Below are positions 61,731-64,000 of a DNA stretch of 64,000 bases, one piece after another. Under the pieces are notes generated by a model. That model had not been told where the DNA came from. It worked only from the letters and a program-made list of their open reading frames with translations, and searched no databases. The first letter of the stretch is position 1. Each line of letters starts with the position of its first letter. Both the position numbers and the translations under genes were made by a program. Source of the stretch: Pseudorhodoferax aquiterrae (lineage in GTDB: Bacteria > Pseudomonadota > Gammaproteobacteria > Burkholderiales > Burkholderiaceae_C); assembly GCF_014652235.1 (NCBI RefSeq), contig NZ_BMYK01000007.1:124001-188000 (forward strand), given 5' to 3'.

Positions 61731-62468
61731 ATGCGCTTCGAAGGACACCAGGCACTGATCACGGGCGGGGCCTCGGGCATCGGCCTGGCCACCGCCCGGC
61801 GCATGGCGGGCGAGGGCGCCCGGCTGATCCTCTGGGACATCGACGCGCAGGCGCTGGACCGGGCCGCGGCCGCGTTCGGCCCGCAGGCCCTGTGCCAGCG
61901 CGTCGACGTGACCGACGAGCACGCCGTCCAGAGCGCGATGGCAGACGCCATGGCGCAGTGCGGCCGGTTGGACATCGTCGTGAACTCCGCCGGCATCGTC
62001 GGCCCGTCCGAGCCGTTCTGGCGCCACAGCCTGTCGGCCTGGCAGCGCGTGATCGACCTGAACCTGACGGCGATCTTCCTGGTGTGCCGCGCCGCGGTCC
62101 CGCACCTGTCCACCGGCGGCACGGGCCGCATCGTCAACCTGGCGTCCATCGCCGGCAAGGAAGGCAACGCCAACCAGGCGGCGTACTCGGCCTCCAAGGC
62201 CGGCGTGATCGGGCTGACCAAGTCCATGGCCAAGGACCTGGTGGACAGGAACATCCTCGTGAATGCCGTGGCGCCGGCCATCGTCCACAGCGCACTGGTG
62301 GCGCAGATGCCGCCGTCGCAGATCGAGCTGGTGCTCGCCAAGATCCCGATGAAGCGGACCGGCCGGGTCGAAGAGGTGGCAGCCCTCGTCTGCTGGCTGG
62401 CATCGTCCGAGTGCTCGTTCAGCACCGGCGCGGTCTACGACGCCTCGGGCGGCCGCGCGACCTATTGA
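61731..62468 (+). CDS. Short-chain dehydrogenase/reductase (SDR family)
   Basis: 245 residues, with GGGAGG about 5 nt before the ATG at 61731. The cofactor motif is TGGASGIG. NSAG lies in the central beta strand, and the catalytic Ser/Tyr/Lys set is seen in NLASIAGKEG and YSASK. It is a classical SDR acting on a hydroxyl or keto group with NAD(P). The Asp in WDIDA after beta2 suggests preference for NAD. It is framed by two copies of the 227-bp element, its own stop codon lying inside copy 2. Confidence 0.92.
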   Translation: MRFEGHQALITGGASGIGLATARRMAGEGARLILWDIDAQALDRAAAAFGPQALCQRVDVTDEHAVQSAMADAMAQCGRLDIVVNSAGIVGPSEPFWRHSLSAWQRVIDLNLTAIFLVCRAAVPHLSTGGTGRIVNLASIAGKEGNANQAAYSASKAGVIGLTKSMAKDLVDRNILVNAVAPAIVHSALVAQMPPSQIELVLAKIPMKRTGRVEEVAALVCWLASSECSFSTGAVYDASGGRATY

Positions 62469-62692
62469 GAACGTGTGAACGAACCGCTCACACCCACGCG
62501 AGGCCCCCGATGAGCACCCGTTTCCATCATGATCGTTGCGCCCGGGGCCTCGCCCTTCGGGCCGGGGCGTGCCAGGCCGCATGCGGGCGTTGCGGTCCTT
62601 GCCCGGGCACGAGCCCGGGCCGCGGCCCGCGCCTGCGCCTGCGGCCCGCCGCACCCCGTCGTGGGCGCGATCGGTTCATTCACCCGTTCTGA
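62466..62692. repeat. 227-bp repeated element, copy 2 (MITE-like)
   Basis: Same length and orientation as copy 1 at 61494-61720, with 13 substitutions and no gaps. The long stem arms are unchanged; the tetraloop of the GCCCGGGC hairpin reads ACGA instead of GCCA, and four other changes fall in predicted unpaired regions. It starts with the SDR stop codon and ends 16 bp before the stop of the convergent LysR gene. Confidence 0.85.
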
Positions 62693-62708
62693 GCCTGCCG
62701 GTGCGGGC

Positions 62709-63659
62709 TCAGCGGCGTGCAGCCGCTCCGCGCGCAGGGCGCGCCGCCCGCAGGAACAGCTCGGCGCAGATGCTGCGCAGCCAGCGGTTTCCGGGGTCCT
62801 GGTGGTAGCGCGAATGCCAGTGCTGGCGCACCGAGAAGCTCGGGATCGGGACCGGGCAGGGCAGCACGCGCAGTCCACCGAGTTTCGCCAGCGTCTCGCC
62901 GATGTGCCGCGGCAAGGTGGCGATCAGGTCGGTGGTGGAGAGGATGGCGGGCAATCCCAGGAAGCCGGGAATCCTGAGCACGACGCGCCGCTCGATCTCC
63001 AGCCGCTTGACCGTGCTTTCCAGCAGCTGCGCGCCGGTGCCGTAGACGATGCCGGCATGGGCCTCGCGCGTGTAGTCGGCCAGACCGAACGACTTCGGCC
63101 GGATGCGGGGGTGGCTGGAGTGGGCGAGGCACACCCAGTCCTGGTCGTAGAAGGTCTGCTGGTAGAAGCCGGCTTCCAGCTCGGGGATGAAGCCCAGCGC
63201 AAGGTCGGCCGCACCGGATTCGAGCTCCGCGGCCATGCCGCCATGGATGCCCACCGCCTCCAGCGTGACGCCCGGCGCGAGCGCGCGCACGTGCGAGAAC
63301 AGCCGGGGCAGCAGGGTGATGTGGCTCGCGTCGGTCATGAAAATCCGAAAGCTGCGCTGCACGGTCGCCGGATCGAACACGTGCGGCGATGCGCTGATGG
63401 AACGCAGGCCGGCAAGCACGCTGCGCACCGTGTCGATCAACGCGTCCACACGCGGCGTGGGCAGCATGCCCTGCGCCGTGCGCACGAACAGCGGATCGCC
63501 CAACTGCTCGCGCAGCCGCGCCAGCCAGATGCTGACCGTGGGCTGGGTCTGGCCCAGCATCTCGGCCGTGCGCGTCACGCTGCCGGTGCTGTGCAGCAGC
63601 TCGATCAGCTGCAGCTGCTTGCCGTCCAGCAGGGGAAGGTCCGACATCCGCATCTCCAT
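62709..63659 (-). CDS. LysR-family transcriptional regulator
   Basis: 316 residues from the ATG at 63659. ATGs at 63653 and 63647 are close alternatives, and the last has GGAG at good spacing. The helix-turn-helix is GSVTRTAEMLGQTQPTVSIW, and the effector domain begins RSFRIFMTDASHITLLPRLF, as in the NodD/NahR/LinR-like branch. It diverges from a ketopantoate-reductase-family gene with 89 bp between the starts, so it should control that gene and perhaps others further right. Its 3' end is convergent with the SDR gene across repeat copy 2. Confidence 0.9.
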   Translation of the reverse strand: MEMRMSDLPLLDGKQLQLIELLHSTGSVTRTAEMLGQTQPTVSIWLARLREQLGDPLFVRTAQGMLPTPRVDALIDTVRSVLAGLRSISASPHVFDPATVQRSFRIFMTDASHITLLPRLFSHVRALAPGVTLEAVGIHGGMAAELESGAADLALGFIPELEAGFYQQTFYDQDWVCLAHSSHPRIRPKSFGLADYTREAHAGIVYGTGAQLLESTVKRLEIERRVVLRIPGFLGLPAILSTTDLIATLPRHIGETLAKLGGLRVLPCPVPIPSFSVRQHWHSRYHQDPGNRWLRSICAELFLRAARPARGAAARR

Positions 63660-63748
63660 GTGAATTCTCAATGCAGTGTATTGCAGTCATGCGATTTGCA
63701 GAATGGCAGCGCATGCCCAGAATGCGCCGCGATGACGGGGAGAATCCA
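63660..63748. promoter_or_regulatory. Divergent control region with LysR-type inverted repeats
   Basis: The 89-bp gap is less GC-rich than its surroundings and contains TGCAGTGTATTGCA plus an outer ATTCT/AGAAT pair, which are plausible LysR operator half-sites. It differs in sequence from the three motif copies at 42967, 50543 and 55695. I cannot define exact promoter boxes. Confidence 0.35.
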
Positions 63749-64000
63749 TTGAAGATCGCAGTACTCGGCGCGGGCGCACTGGGCTGTGCCATCGGCGGCG
63801 CGCTGGCCCTGGCCGGCAACGACGTGGTGCTCATCAACCGCAACCGCGCCCATGTGGAGGCCATCCGGACGAACGGCCTGCGCCTGCGCCAGGGCGATAC
63901 CGAACGCAGCGTGGCGGTGCGTGCGGCCACGGACTGCACGGCACTCGGCCCCGTGGACCTGGTCGTCGTGCTCGTCAAATCCTTCCACACCGAGGAAGCC
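63749..64000 (+). CDS. Ketopantoate reductase (PanE/ApbA) family protein, N-terminal part (partial)
   Basis: The first 84 residues are visible, starting with TTG at 63749 after a GGGGAGA ribosome-binding site. The nearest upstream ATG (63732) runs into a stop. The sequence KIAVLGAGALGCAIGGALAL is the Rossmann nucleotide-binding motif, and DLVVVLVKSFHTEEA matches the PanE/ApbA beta-strand with the substrate-side Lys. Family members reduce 2-oxo acids such as ketopantoate. Close to a LysR regulator it is more probably catabolic than a pantothenate gene. The 3' part is outside the window. Confidence 0.85.
   Translation, partial: MKIAVLGAGALGCAIGGALALAGNDVVLINRNRAHVEAIRTNGLRLRQGDTERSVAVRAATDCTALGPVDLVVVLVKSFHTEEA

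Noticed and set aside
1-64000. CRISPR arrays, rRNA genes, prophage or complete insertion sequences
   Set aside because: No regularly spaced repeats, rRNA sequence, transposase or phage structural genes were found on either strand.

Overview
The window is about 70% G+C and almost fully coding, with short intergenic gaps, many ATGA/GTGA start-stop overlaps and occasional GTG or TTG starts. Four features point to a betaproteobacterium of the order Burkholderiales, most likely a member of the Comamonadaceae: two separate Bug/TctC-type periplasmic receptors plus a third Bug domain inside a fusion, a Burkholderiales-style porin, a type II secretion operon in the order E-F-G-H-I-J-K-L-M-N/C-D, and a PEP-CTERM protein. 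The genus cannot be fixed from this sequence alone. I see no CRISPR array, rRNA operon, integrase or complete insertion sequence. There is one tRNA gene, tRNA-Lys(CTT).

Layout, left half. 1-6002: an AraC-type regulator (cut by the window edge) diverges from a five-gene catabolic operon (family 5 binding protein, serine hydrolase, 2-hydroxyacid dehydrogenase, HSL-type esterase, class II aldolase). 5996-9985: housekeeping genes clsB, nudB, guaC, a PfkB sugar kinase and tRNA-Lys. 10097-17127: a QseBC-type two-component system divergent from a PaoABC-type periplasmic aldehyde oxidoreductase with its own AraC regulator. 17226-19186: a MipA/OmpV outer-membrane protein and a putative lipoprotein hydrolase. 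Upstream of both the two-component operon and mipA lies the same 11-bp direct-repeat architecture at matching distance from the start codon.

19303-30499 looks like a xylan and sugar-acid island. A PEP-CTERM-anchored cohesin protein and a GH10 xylanase with a C-terminal dockerin-like module form one operon. Next come a LysR regulator flanked by an inverted duplication of its own control region, a TRAP transporter, an IlvD/Edd sugar-acid dehydratase and an XylX/FAH-type hydro-lyase, which together resemble the Weimberg pathway. The complete gsp operon (30543-40918) follows and could secrete the xylanase.

40922-56573 is a region of organic-acid uptake and catabolism. It holds tcuA-tcuB with a Bug receptor; an unusual PrpF-isomerase/Bug-receptor fusion; a Bug-porin-LysR operon; a LysR regulator; a type B chloramphenicol acetyltransferase (catB); and a lyase, class III CoA-transferase, MaoC-type hydratase and enoyl-CoA hydratase group. 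Three copies of one imperfect operator-like motif, at about 42967, 50543 and 55695, appear to tie these transcription units together.

56844-64000: a LivKHMGF branched-chain/aromatic-acid type ABC transporter, an SDR dehydrogenase flanked by two direct copies of a 227-bp element with terminal inverted repeats and conserved internal stems, a LysR regulator, and the start of a ketopantoate-reductase-family gene cut by the window end.

The observations most deserving follow-up are the cohesin/dockerin pair, the inverted LysR control-region duplication, the PrpF-Bug fusion, the three-site operator motif, the two-component direct repeats and the 227-bp element.
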